DNA of 64,000 nucleotides. It comes from Pseudomonas syringae (GTDB taxonomy: Bacteria > Pseudomonadota > Gammaproteobacteria > Pseudomonadales > Pseudomonadaceae). Position 1 is the stretch's first letter. Each line of letters begins with the position of its first letter. A program made the translations under genes and the position numbers. Below, piece after piece: positions 43,193-51,504 of this stretch. The notes under the pieces were generated by a model. That model worked only from the letters and a program-made list of their open reading frames with translations. It was not told the origin of the DNA and searched no databases. The stretch is from the NCBI RefSeq assembly GCF_001698815.1, contig NZ_LGSI01000051.1, positions 124,001 to 188,000 of the forward strand, given 5' to 3'.

Positions 43193-44722
43193 TCAGCCGT
43201 ACAGGCGTTGGAACGGCAACCAGCGCGTGAATGCACCGTTTTCGACCCAGGCACGCGCGGCGGCGATGTCCGGGGCGAAGTAGCGATCTTCATCGTAGTG
43301 AGCAACTTCACTGCGGATCATGGCCAGCACTTCGCTGAGCTTTTCCGAGGTGTGCAGCGGCGCATGCAAGTCGACGCCTTGCGCCGCGCCGAGCAGCTCG
43401 ATGCCCACCACCGCGCTGCTGTTCCCGGCCATATCCAGCAAACGGCGTGCCGCAAAGGTCGCCATGGACACATGGTCTTCCTGGTTGGCGGAGGTCGGCA
43501 GGCTGTCCACCGAGGCCGGGTGCGCCAGGGTCTTGTTTTCCGAGGCCAGTGCCGCGGCGGTTACCTGGGCAATCATGAAGCCGGAGTTCAAGCCGCCTTC
43601 CTTGACCAGGAACGCTGGCAGGCCGGACAGGGCCGGGTCCACCAACTGGGCGATGCGGCGCTCGGACAGGGCGCCGATTTCGGAAATTGCCAGAGCCAGC
43701 ACGTCGGAAGCCATGGCCACCGGTTCAGCATGGAAGTTACCGCCAGAAAGTACGTCGCCATCGGCGCTGAATACCAGCGGGTTGTCCGACACGGCGTTGG
43801 CTTCGCGCAGGAACACGCTGGCAGCGAAGCGCATGTGATCCAGGCAAGCGCCCATCACTTGTGGCTGGCATCGCAGGGAATAAGGGTCCTGCACGCGGCC
43901 GCAATCAATGTGCGAGTCGCGGATTTCACTTTTCGCCAGCAATTCGCGATACAGCACAGCGACGTCGATTTGCCCCGGTTGCCCGCGAACCGCCTGGATA
44001 CGCGCGTCAAACGGCACGTCCGAGCCTTTGAGGGCTTCAACACTGAGGCTGCCGGCAACCACGGCGGCGGTGAACAGTTTCTCGGTGGCGAACAGGCCGC
44101 GCAGTGCCAAAGCGGTCGACACTTGGGTGCCGTTGATCAGCGCCAGGCCTTCTTTCGGACCGAGGACCATCGGTTCCAGTCCGGCCAGCGCCAGACCTTC
44201 CACGGCGTCCATTTCACGGCCTTGATGACGCACGCGACCGACGCCGATCAGCACCGCAGACATGTGCGCAAGCGGTGCCAGATCGCCGGACGCGCCCACC
44301 GAACCCTGGGACGGAATGCACGGATAAACTTTGGCGGCGTACAGCGCGCTGATGGCCTGGATCACTTCCCAGCGAATCCCGGAAAAGCCACGGGCCAGCG
44401 AGCCAACCTTGAGCGCCATGATCAGCGCGACGCTGGCGTCATCCAGCAGCGGGCCGGTGCCGGTGCAGTGCGACAGCAGCAGATTGCGCTGCAGTTTGGC
44501 CAGGGATTCGGTGGGGATCGAAGTGCGGGCCAGCAGGCCGAAACCGGTGTTGATGCCGTAGACCGTGCGGTTGTTGGCGATGATCTCGTTGACCGTACGG
44601 GTGCTGGCATCGACCACTTCCCGGGCATCAGGGTCCAGTTCAAACGGCGCCTGCTGCTGATAGATCGCACGCAGCTGATCGAGGTCGAATTGTCCGGGCT
44701 TGAGAAGAAGAGAAGCTGGCAT
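43193..44722 (-). CDS. hutH: Histidine ammonia-lyase family enzyme
   Basis: 509 residues, the length of bacterial HutH. The MIO cofactor triad Ala-Ser-Gly is intact in SVGASGDLAPLAHM near residue 143. The histidine-type selectivity motif RNLLLSHCTGTG is present, plus VYGINTGFGLLA with the catalytic Tyr, NPLVFSADGDVLSGGNFHAE and QEDHVSM. It would deaminate histidine, or a relative, to urocanate. It is first of a lyase-FMN oxidase-FAD dehydrogenase operon. None of hutU, hutI, hutG or hutF is near, so its product must be handled elsewhere or the substrate differs. AGGAAC supports the ATG at 44722. Promoter: a sigma-54 element with an operator over the predicted start. Confidence 0.9.
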   Translation of the reverse strand: MPASLLLKPGQFDLDQLRAIYQQQAPFELDPDAREVVDASTRTVNEIIANNRTVYGINTGFGLLARTSIPTESLAKLQRNLLLSHCTGTGPLLDDASVALIMALKVGSLARGFSGIRWEVIQAISALYAAKVYPCIPSQGSVGASGDLAPLAHMSAVLIGVGRVRHQGREMDAVEGLALAGLEPMVLGPKEGLALINGTQVSTALALRGLFATEKLFTAAVVAGSLSVEALKGSDVPFDARIQAVRGQPGQIDVAVLYRELLAKSEIRDSHIDCGRVQDPYSLRCQPQVMGACLDHMRFAASVFLREANAVSDNPLVFSADGDVLSGGNFHAEPVAMASDVLALAISEIGALSERRIAQLVDPALSGLPAFLVKEGGLNSGFMIAQVTAAALASENKTLAHPASVDSLPTSANQEDHVSMATFAARRLLDMAGNSSAVVGIELLGAAQGVDLHAPLHTSEKLSEVLAMIRSEVAHYDEDRYFAPDIAAARAWVENGAFTRWLPFQRLYG

Positions 44723-44803
44723 GGCGTTGTTCCTGCTTTGGTTATTCGGGTGGATGCTGGCGAATTCGAGCTGACTTCGACTGACCATTTTAAGTCATAT
44801 CAT

Positions 44804-44817
44804 CCTGTATATACAGG
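44804..44817. promoter_or_regulatory. HutC-like operator, lyase operon (perfect palindrome)
   Basis: CCTGTATATACAGG is a 14-bp perfect palindrome. It covers the predicted transcription start (about 44810) of the sigma-54 promoter at 44822-44836, so a bound repressor would block initiation. Confidence 0.75.
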
Positions 44818-44821
44818 TAAC

Positions 44822-44836
44822 GCAAAAGCCGGGCCA
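44822..44836 (-). promoter_or_regulatory. Sigma-54 -24/-12 promoter of the lyase operon
   Basis: Minus-strand TGGCCCGGCTTTTGC against TGGCACG-N4-TTGC, with exact GG-N10-GC spacing and one mismatch. It lies 100 bp upstream of the lyase ATG. Confidence 0.8.
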
Positions 44837-45050
44837 GTTCAACCTTGTCCCGGAATTCGCGGGTCGGGCGACCGTGCCTGTTTGTGCATGCCTGGAACCT
44901 GTCACCGAAAGTTGCACCACTTGTGATCCTCGTGCCCAGTGTTGGGGCGCTTGGAAACGCTGCCTGAACTCGGCAACTCGTCAGGCGGCCAACAGCAAAT
45001 CGGCGCGATATGGAGGTTGGTTGAGTCATCGACCCAGTGTCTGGTCGACC

Positions 45051-45064
45051 GGCACAGGAAATGC
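45051..45064 (+). promoter_or_regulatory. Sigma-54-like promoter of the oxygenase gene
   Basis: GGCACAGGAAATGC has the invariant GG-N10-GC pair and GGCAC, but only TGC of the -12 box. The predicted start is near 45076, inside the operator at 45070-45083. The 384-bp intergenic stretch between the lyase and this gene otherwise holds a lone NtrC-like half-site (GCACCA at 44914-44919) and no gene. Confidence 0.6.
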
Positions 45065-45069
45065 TTGCA

Positions 45070-45083
45070 CCTGTATATACCGC
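45070..45083. promoter_or_regulatory. HutC-like operator, oxygenase gene
   Basis: CCTGTATATACCGC keeps the left half and centre of the palindrome at 44804-44817. It lies 23 bp upstream of the oxygenase ATG and overlaps the predicted start. Confidence 0.68.
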
Positions 45084-45106
45084 CTGCCGTTTCTTCAGGA
45101 GTCAGC

Positions 45107-46066
45107 ATGACCGATACCAATCTGCCCTTGATCGACATGACCGGAGTTCACGAGGGCGACCCTGCCAGCATTCAGCGCGTCGGCGACGCGATTCGCAAGG
45201 CGTGCAGCGAGACTGGATTTTTTTACATCATCAATCATGGCGTGCCTCAGGCGGTTATTGATCGCGCCATGGCTGCTGCGCGGAGCTTTTTCGCTTATCC
45301 GGCCGAGGTCAAGCGCCAGGTCGCAGTCAATAAACGCCATCGCGGCTGGCACGCGCTGGGCGGGGCGCTGATGTACGAAGCGACCAAGCCTGATCACAAG
45401 GAATTTTTCAGCATCGGCCTGGAGCTGCCGGAAGACGATCCGTGTGTGCTGGCCGGTGAAGCCTTGCGCGGGCCGAACCAATGGCCGGAGTTCATGCCCG
45501 AGTTGCGTGGCGCGCTGGACGACTATTACGCGCACATCGGTGTGGCGGGCGCGGATCTGCTCAAGTCCGTGGCAGCCGGGCTGGGGATCGAACAGGATTT
45601 TTTCGTCGGCAAATACAGCAAGCGGCTGCAACGCACACAGATGGTCTATTACCCGCCGCATCCGCCCATGGCTGAAGCCGATCAATTCGGTGTCGCGCCG
45701 CATACGGATTACGGCTGCATCACCTTGCTGTATCAGGACGACAGCGGCGGTTTGCAGGTGCGTGAGCTGGGCTCCAACAACTGGATCGACGCAACGCCAA
45801 TCGCTGGCAGTCTGGTCGTCAACGTCGGTGATCTGCTGGCGCATTGGTCGAACAACCGGTTCCGCTCGACCTTGCATCGGGTGATCAACAAATCCGGGCA
45901 TGAGCGATATTCCATCGCAACCTTTTACGATCCGACGTACAGCGCGGTGGTTGATCCTTGTGATCTGGGGATTGATCCGGCGAGCAGTCTGTATCCGCCG
46001 GTGGCAGCGGGGGATTACATCCTCAAGCGGATCGATGATTCGATGGCGTATCGGAAGAAGGGGTAG
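45107..46066 (+). CDS. Fe(II)/2-oxoglutarate-type oxygenase, isopenicillin N synthase-like
   Basis: 319 residues. The N-terminal DIOX_N-like part contains FFYIINHGVPQAVIDRAM, and the catalytic double-stranded helix holds the iron triad: GVAPHTDYGCITLL (His near 198, Asp near 200) and STLHRVIN (His near 256), followed by ERYSIATFYDP, the Arg-x-Ser that grips 2-oxoglutarate. Such enzymes hydroxylate, desaturate or cyclise small molecules or amino acids. AGGAG supports the ATG at 45107. It is divergent from the lyase and shares its operator type, so it probably acts on the same or a linked substrate. The substrate is unknown. Confidence 0.88.
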   Translation: MTDTNLPLIDMTGVHEGDPASIQRVGDAIRKACSETGFFYIINHGVPQAVIDRAMAAARSFFAYPAEVKRQVAVNKRHRGWHALGGALMYEATKPDHKEFFSIGLELPEDDPCVLAGEALRGPNQWPEFMPELRGALDDYYAHIGVAGADLLKSVAAGLGIEQDFFVGKYSKRLQRTQMVYYPPHPPMAEADQFGVAPHTDYGCITLLYQDDSGGLQVRELGSNNWIDATPIAGSLVVNVGDLLAHWSNNRFRSTLHRVINKSGHERYSIATFYDPTYSAVVDPCDLGIDPASSLYPPVAAGDYILKRIDDSMAYRKKG

Positions 46067-46092
46067 AAACAATTCTCTTCAAGGAGCCAGCA

Positions 46093-46152
46093 ATCCGTAG
46101 GACCGGCTTCAGCCGGGAGAGCGCTCTCCCGGCTGAAGCCGGTCCTACGGAT
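46093..46152. terminator. Perfect 60-bp palindrome between convergent oxygenase and aminotransferase genes (REP family B)
   Basis: Bases 46093-46122 are exactly complementary to 46123-46152 with no loop; each arm contains the family B core TAGGACCGGCTTCAGCCGGG. It fills the gap between two convergent stops (46066 and 46176) and probably terminates both transcripts, although it lacks a long T-run. Confidence 0.75.
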
Positions 46153-46175
46153 CGTGACGGACGGCACTAATGCCT

Positions 46176-47372
46176 TCAGATCACCTGAATAATCGCCTTG
46201 CACACCGTGTCGATGTTGTTCTGGTTCAGCGCAGCCACGCAGATACGGCCGGTGTCCAGGGCGTAGATGCCGAACTCGTTACGCAGGCGGTGCACTTGCT
46301 CGGTGGTCAGCCCGGAGTAGGAGAACATGCCGCTCTGGCGACCGACGAAGCTGAAATCCTGACCAGCCGGATTGTTCGCCAGACGCTCGACCATCGCCAC
46401 ACGCATGCCGCGAATCCGCAGGCGCATCTCGGCCAGTTCTTCTTCCCACATCGCGCGCAGTTCCGGGCTGTTGAGCACGGCGGCGACGATGATTGCGCCA
46501 TGGGTCGGCGGGTTGGAATAGTTGGTGCGGATCACACGCTTGACCTGCGACAGCACACGGGCCGTTTCTTCTTTTGACTCGGTAATGATCGACAGCGCGC
46601 CGACGCGTTCGCCGTACAGCGAGAAGGATTTGGAGAACGAGCTGGAGGCAAAGAAGGTCAGGCCCGACTCGGCGAACAGGCGCACGGCAATGGCGTCTTC
46701 GTCGATACCGTCGCCAAAGCCTTGATAGGCCATGTCGAGGAAAGGTACGTGGCCCTTGGCCTTGACCACTTCGAGGACTTTTTTCCAGTCTTCAAGGGTC
46801 AGGTCGACGCCGGTCGGGTTATGGCAGCAGGCGTGCAATACGACGATGGAACCGGACGGCAGGTTCTCAAGGTCTTCGAGCATGCCGGAACGGTTCACGT
46901 CGTGGCTGGTCGCATCATAGTAACGATAGTTTTGAACAGGGAAACCGGCGGTCTCGAACAGGGCGCGATGGTTTTCCCAGCTTGGGTCGCTGATCGCCAC
47001 GACGGCATCGGGCAGCAGTTGCTTGAGGAAGTCCGCACCGATTTTCAGTGCGCCGGTACCGCCGACCGCCTGGGTCGTCAAGACGCGACCGGACGCGATC
47101 AGTGGCGAGTCTGCGCCGAACAGCAGTTTTTGTACGGCCAGATCGTAGGCGGCGATGCCGTCAATCGGCAGGTAACCGCGGGGAGCGTGTTGAGCCACGC
47201 GAATCTTCTCGGCTTCGGCAACAGCGCGTAGAAGGGGAATGCGTCCTTCCTCGTTGCAATAAACGCCCACGCCAAGATTGACTTTGGTGGTGCGGGTATC
47301 GGCGTTGAATGCTTCGTTGAGGCCCAGGATTGGATCGCGTGGTGCCATTTCGACAGCGGAGAACAGGCTCAT
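46176..47372 (-). CDS. Aromatic/aspartate aminotransferase
   Basis: 398 residues, class I PLP transaminase (AspC/TyrB type). FSAVEMAPRDPILGLNEAF at the N-terminus, VVLHACCHNPTGVDLT, FLDMAYQGFGDG and SSSFSKSFSLYGERVG with the PLP Lys. C-terminal FSYSGLTTEQVHRLRNEF. It is likely an aromatic or aspartate 2-oxoglutarate transaminase. It sits beside uvrB in many pseudomonads, so its place next to the histidine-type cluster is probably historical, but a transaminase that handles imidazolepyruvate would fit that cluster. Confidence 0.93.
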   Translation of the reverse strand: MSLFSAVEMAPRDPILGLNEAFNADTRTTKVNLGVGVYCNEEGRIPLLRAVAEAEKIRVAQHAPRGYLPIDGIAAYDLAVQKLLFGADSPLIASGRVLTTQAVGGTGALKIGADFLKQLLPDAVVAISDPSWENHRALFETAGFPVQNYRYYDATSHDVNRSGMLEDLENLPSGSIVVLHACCHNPTGVDLTLEDWKKVLEVVKAKGHVPFLDMAYQGFGDGIDEDAIAVRLFAESGLTFFASSSFSKSFSLYGERVGALSIITESKEETARVLSQVKRVIRTNYSNPPTHGAIIVAAVLNSPELRAMWEEELAEMRLRIRGMRVAMVERLANNPAGQDFSFVGRQSGMFSYSGLTTEQVHRLRNEFGIYALDTGRICVAALNQNNIDTVCKAIIQVI

Positions 47373-47543
47373 TTTTGCGGCGGCTCTGAGTGGGGAGTGA
47401 GGGAATGCCGCTCTAACCCGAATGCGCCAGAGCGGTGCACAAACGGGGAGCTAGTATAGAGGCCATCGCTGGCCGGGGCGACAGCTGCGACGGCGTTTTT
47501 TCAAGGTTTTTACGGTTATTTTCGCGCCGTCAGTCACATTGCA

Positions 47544-47569
47544 GCCGACATCCTTTAATGCATGTCGGC
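47544..47569. other. Hairpin in the aminotransferase-uvrB intergenic region
   Basis: GCCGACAT at 47544-47551 pairs with ATGTCGGC at 47562-47569. The 342-bp gap between the aminotransferase (start 47372) and uvrB (start 47715) is otherwise unremarkable; no LexA box was seen. Confidence 0.45.
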
Positions 47570-47714
47570 GGCACGGCTTGAAAGGCGGCAATGGAGACTC
47601 CATTTGTAGTCCCATCACACCATTTTTTGTACGACTGATCCTTAAACGGAGCAGGCGTTGGCGGTTCTTTCGTTTTTGCGCGCACTCTGGCGAAAACGCA
47701 CACAGAGGTACGTT

Positions 47715-49730
47715 ATGTCCGAGTTTCAGCTCGTCACCCGTTTTGAGCCTGCTGGCGATCAGCCGGAAGCCATCCGCTTGATGGTCGAAGGGATCGAAGC
47801 CGGGCTGGCGCACCAGACGTTGCTGGGTGTGACCGGTTCGGGCAAGACGTTCAGTATCGCCAATGTGATTGCTCAGGTGCAGCGCCCGACGTTGGTGCTG
47901 GCGCCGAACAAGACCCTGGCCGCGCAGTTGTATGGCGAGTTCAAGGCGTTTTTTCCCAACAACGCCGTTGAGTACTTCGTCTCTTATTACGATTACTACC
48001 AGCCCGAAGCCTATGTACCGTCGTCGGACACCTTCATTGAGAAGGACGCCTCGATCAACGACCACATTGAGCAGATGCGGCTGTCGGCGACCAAAGCGTT
48101 GCTGGAGCGCAAGGACGCCATCATCGTCACCACGGTTTCCTGCATTTATGGCCTGGGCAGCCCGGAAACCTATCTGCGCATGGTGTTGCACGTGGACCGT
48201 GGCGACAAGCTCGACCAGCGCGCGTTGCTGCGGCGTCTGGCGGACTTGCAGTACACCCGTAATGACATGGATTTCGCCCGCGCGACCTTCCGGGTGCGCG
48301 GCGATGTGATCGATATTTACCCGGCCGAGTCGGATCTGGAAGCGATCCGCATCGAACTGTTCGACGACGAAGTGGAAAGTCTGTCGGCGTTCGATCCACT
48401 GACCGGCGAGGTAATCCGCAAGCTGCCGCGCTTCACCTTCTATCCGAAAAGCCACTACGTAACGCCTCGGGAAACCCTGGTCGAAGCGATGGAGGGCATC
48501 AAGGTCGAGTTGCAGGAGCGCCTGGAATACCTGCGCAATAACAACAAGCTGGTGGAAGCCCAGCGCCTGGAGCAACGCACGCGCTTCGATCTGGAAATGA
48601 TCCTCGAACTGGGTTACTGCAACGGGATCGAAAACTACTCGCGCTATCTGTCGGGTCGCCCATCCGGCGCGCCGCCGCCGACGCTTTACGATTATCTGCC
48701 AGCCGATGCCTTGCTGGTGATCGACGAATCCCACGTCAGCGTGCCGCAGGTTGGTGCAATGTATAAAGGCGACCGCTCGCGTAAGGAGACGCTGGTGGAA
48801 TACGGTTTCCGTCTGCCGTCAGCGCTGGATAACCGGCCGATGCGTTTCGACGAGTGGGAAGCGGTCAGCCCGCAGACCATTTTCGTCTCGGCAACGCCGG
48901 GCAATTACGAAGCCGAGCACGCCGGCCGGGTCATTGAGCAATTGGTACGCCCGACCGGGCTGGTCGACCCGCAAATCGAAATTCGTCCGGCGCTGACTCA
49001 GGTCGATGACTTGCTGTCCGAGATCGGCAAACGTGTGGCGCTGGAAGAGCGGGTGCTGGTGACCACGTTGACCAAGCGTATGTCCGAGGATTTGACTGAT
49101 TACCTGGCTGACCACGGCGTGCGGGTGCGTTACCTGCACTCGGACATCGACACGGTGGAACGGGTCGAGATCATCCGGGATTTACGTCTCGGCACCTTCG
49201 ACGTTTTGGTGGGGATCAACCTGCTGCGTGAAGGTCTGGACATGCCGGAAGTTTCCCTGGTGGCGATTCTCGATGCCGACAAGGAAGGCTTCCTGCGTTC
49301 CGAGCGTTCGCTGATCCAGACCATTGGCCGTGCCGCGCGTAACCTCAATGGCCGGGCGATCTTGTATGCCGACCGGATTACCGGCTCCATGGAGCGTGCT
49401 ATCGGCGAAACCGAGCGCCGTCGCGACAAGCAGATTGCCTATAACCTTGAGCATGGCATTACGCCCAAAGGCGTATTCAAGGATGTCGCCGACATCATGG
49501 AAGGCGCCACCGTGCCGGGTTCGCGCAGCAAGAAGCGCAAAGGCATGGCCAAGGCCGCCGAAGAGAATGCCAAATACGAAAACGAGCTGCGCTCACCCAG
49601 CGAAATCACCAAGCGCATTCGTCAGCTGGAAGAAAAAATGTACCAACTGGCCCGCGACCTGGAGTTCGAAGCGGCAGCGCAGATGCGCGACGAGATCGGC
49701 AAATTGCGCGAGCGGTTGTTGGTGGTCTGA
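47715..49730 (+). CDS. uvrB: Excinuclease ABC subunit B
   Basis: 671 residues. The damage-verification helicase of nucleotide excision repair. Walker A GVTGSGKTFS, beta-hairpin YYDYYQPEAYVPSSD, DEAD-like LVIDESHVS, and helicase motif VI RSLIQTIGRAARN; the C-terminal UVR domain (EEKMYQLARDLEFEAAAQ) binds UvrC. The start was moved to the ATG at 47715; the earlier frame is not family-like. It works with UvrA and UvrC from elsewhere and with the Mfd encoded at 2.4-5.8 kb. Confidence 0.98.
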   Translation: MSEFQLVTRFEPAGDQPEAIRLMVEGIEAGLAHQTLLGVTGSGKTFSIANVIAQVQRPTLVLAPNKTLAAQLYGEFKAFFPNNAVEYFVSYYDYYQPEAYVPSSDTFIEKDASINDHIEQMRLSATKALLERKDAIIVTTVSCIYGLGSPETYLRMVLHVDRGDKLDQRALLRRLADLQYTRNDMDFARATFRVRGDVIDIYPAESDLEAIRIELFDDEVESLSAFDPLTGEVIRKLPRFTFYPKSHYVTPRETLVEAMEGIKVELQERLEYLRNNNKLVEAQRLEQRTRFDLEMILELGYCNGIENYSRYLSGRPSGAPPPTLYDYLPADALLVIDESHVSVPQVGAMYKGDRSRKETLVEYGFRLPSALDNRPMRFDEWEAVSPQTIFVSATPGNYEAEHAGRVIEQLVRPTGLVDPQIEIRPALTQVDDLLSEIGKRVALEERVLVTTLTKRMSEDLTDYLADHGVRVRYLHSDIDTVERVEIIRDLRLGTFDVLVGINLLREGLDMPEVSLVAILDADKEGFLRSERSLIQTIGRAARNLNGRAILYADRITGSMERAIGETERRRDKQIAYNLEHGITPKGVFKDVADIMEGATVPGSRSKKRKGMAKAAEENAKYENELRSPSEITKRIRQLEEKMYQLARDLEFEAAAQMRDEIGKLRERLLVV

Positions 49731-49736
49731 ATACCC

Positions 49737-49826
49737 GTGGGAGCAAGCTTGCTTGCGAAGGCAATATGTCTGGCTACGAAGATATTCTGGATGTACTGGC
49801 CACTTCGCGAGCAAGCTCGCTCCCAC
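49737..49826. repeat. REPIN-like inverted pair, family C
   Basis: The left arm GTGGGAGCAAGCTTGCTTGC and inverted right arm GCGAGCAAGCTCGCTCCCAC flank about 40 bp between uvrB and gltX. The arm sequence differs from family A (GTTGGAGCGAGGCTTGCC) and is the common fluorescens-type form. Confidence 0.85.
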
Positions 49827-49897
49827 AAGGTTTGCGTGCCGCGCCACCCCCGCGCCTGTTAACATTCGCCGCTTGATTGACCTATTCGGGATTTTCC

Positions 49898-51379
49898 ATG
49901 ACCACCGTTCGTACCCGCATCGCGCCATCGCCTACCGGCGACCCTCACGTTGGCACGGCCTACATCGCGCTTTTCAACTACTGCTTCGCCAAGCAGCACG
50001 GCGGCGAATTCATCCTGCGTATTGAAGATACCGATCAGCTGCGTTCGACCCGCGAGTCCGAACAGCAGATTTTCGATGCCTTGCGCTGGTTGGGTATCGA
50101 GTGGAGCGAAGGTCCGGACGTGGGCGGTCCCCATGGTCCGTATCGGCAGAGCGAACGTGGCGAGATTTACCAGAAGTACGCCAAACAGCTGGTTGAGCTG
50201 GGTCATGCCTTCCCGTGTTTCTGCACCGCTGAAGAGCTGGATCAGATGCGCGCCGAGCAAATGGCCAAGGGCGAAACCCCGCGTTATGACGGCCGTGCCT
50301 TGCTGCTTTCGAAAGAAGAAGTCGCCCGTCGCCTGGCGGCTGGCGAACCTCATGTGATCCGCATGAAGGTGCCAAGCGAAGGTGTCTGCGTGGTGCCGGA
50401 CATGCTGCGTGGCGAAGTCGAGATCCCGTGGGATCGCATGGACATGCAAGTGTTGATGAAGACTGACGGCCTGCCGACCTACTTCCTGGCTAACGTCGTC
50501 GATGACCATTTGATGGGTATCACCCATGTATTGCGTGGCGAAGAATGGCTGCCATCGGCACCGAAACTGATCCTGCTCTACGAATATTTCGGCTGGGAAA
50601 AGCCTCAGTTGTGCTACATGCCGCTGCTGCGTAACCCGGACAAAAGCAAGCTGTCCAAGCGCAAGAACCCGACCTCGGTGACGTTCTACGAGCGCATGGG
50701 TTTCATGCCCGAAGCGATGCTCAACTACCTGGGGCGCATGGGCTGGTCGATGCCGGACGAGCGCGAGAAGTTCTCGCTGCAGGAAATGGTCGAGCATTTC
50801 GACCTGTCCCGGGTTTCCCTGGGCGGTCCGATCTTCGATATCGAGAAGCTGTCGTGGCTCAACGGCCAATGGCTGCGCGAGTTGCCGGTTGAAGAGTTCG
50901 CCAGTCGCGTACAGAACTGGGCGCTGAATCCGGCCTACATGATGAAAATCGCGCCTCATGTGCAGGGCAGGGTAGAGACCTTCAGCCAGATCGCGCCATT
51001 GGCCGGGTTCTTCTTTGCCGGCGGCGTCACGCCGGATGCCAAGCTGTTCGAGCACAAGAAGCTGTCCAGCGATCAGGTACGTCAGGTGATGCAATTGATC
51101 CTCTGGAAGCTGGAGTCCCTGCGTCAGTGGGAGAAGGAGCCAATCACCGCCAGCATCCAGGCGGTGGTGGAACATCTGGAACTCAAGCTGCGCGATGCCA
51201 TGCCGCTGATGTTCGCGGCAATCACCGGGCAGGCCAACTCGGTGTCGGTCACCGATGCGATGGAAATCCTCGGTCCAGACTTGACACGCTTCCGTCTGCG
51301 TCAAGCCATCGACCTGCTGGGCGGCGTTTCCAAGAAAGAAAACAAGGAATGGGAAAAGCTGCTCGGCGCCATCGCCTGA
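49898..51379 (+). CDS. gltX: Glutamyl-tRNA synthetase
   Basis: 493 residues, class I synthetase charging tRNA-Glu. PSPTGDPHVGTAYIAL is the HIGH motif variant, LSKRKNPTSV the KMSKS variant. RIEDTDQLRSTRESEQQI and the acceptor-binding insert follow in the usual order. The ATG at 49898 gives the family N-terminus TTVRTRIAPS; a preceding ATG at 49877 is unlikely. It lies just upstream of two tRNA-Glu genes. Confidence 0.97.
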   Translation: MTTVRTRIAPSPTGDPHVGTAYIALFNYCFAKQHGGEFILRIEDTDQLRSTRESEQQIFDALRWLGIEWSEGPDVGGPHGPYRQSERGEIYQKYAKQLVELGHAFPCFCTAEELDQMRAEQMAKGETPRYDGRALLLSKEEVARRLAAGEPHVIRMKVPSEGVCVVPDMLRGEVEIPWDRMDMQVLMKTDGLPTYFLANVVDDHLMGITHVLRGEEWLPSAPKLILLYEYFGWEKPQLCYMPLLRNPDKSKLSKRKNPTSVTFYERMGFMPEAMLNYLGRMGWSMPDEREKFSLQEMVEHFDLSRVSLGGPIFDIEKLSWLNGQWLRELPVEEFASRVQNWALNPAYMMKIAPHVQGRVETFSQIAPLAGFFFAGGVTPDAKLFEHKKLSSDQVRQVMQLILWKLESLRQWEKEPITASIQAVVEHLELKLRDAMPLMFAAITGQANSVSVTDAMEILGPDLTRFRLRQAIDLLGGVSKKENKEWEKLLGAIA

Positions 51380-51423
51380 GCATCTCCCGACGCCTGGGGC
51401 CGTGTGTGAGTCCGCCTCGGCCT

Positions 51424-51450
51424 TCAGTCCCCCGGTTTTCCGGGGGCTGA
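51424..51450 (+). terminator. Hairpin after gltX
   Basis: AGTCCCCCGG at 51426-51435 pairs with CCGGGGGCT at 51440-51448 around a TTTT loop. No T-run follows, so termination may be rho-dependent or leaky. Confidence 0.55.
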
Positions 51451-51504
51451 ATGGTAAGTGGTTGTAATGCCGACAGAAAATATTGAAATTTGTTGAAAAT
51501 AAAT

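Noticed and set aside
41716..44926. Two long plus-strand open frames across the oxidase and lyase genes
   Set aside because: Antisense shadows; the minus-strand genes have full catalytic motifs.
44723..45106. A hidden small gene or leader peptide between the lyase and oxygenase genes
   Set aside because: The upstream extension of the oxygenase frame crosses the operator and promoter and lacks an SD; no convincing start was found.
36476..46066. Calling the cluster the canonical hut operon
   Set aside because: hutU, hutI, hutG and hutF are absent, while hydroxyacid oxidases and an oxygenase are present, which the standard pathway does not use.
47373..47714. A LexA/SOS box upstream of uvrB
   Set aside because: No CTG-N10-CAG match was found on reading the gap.
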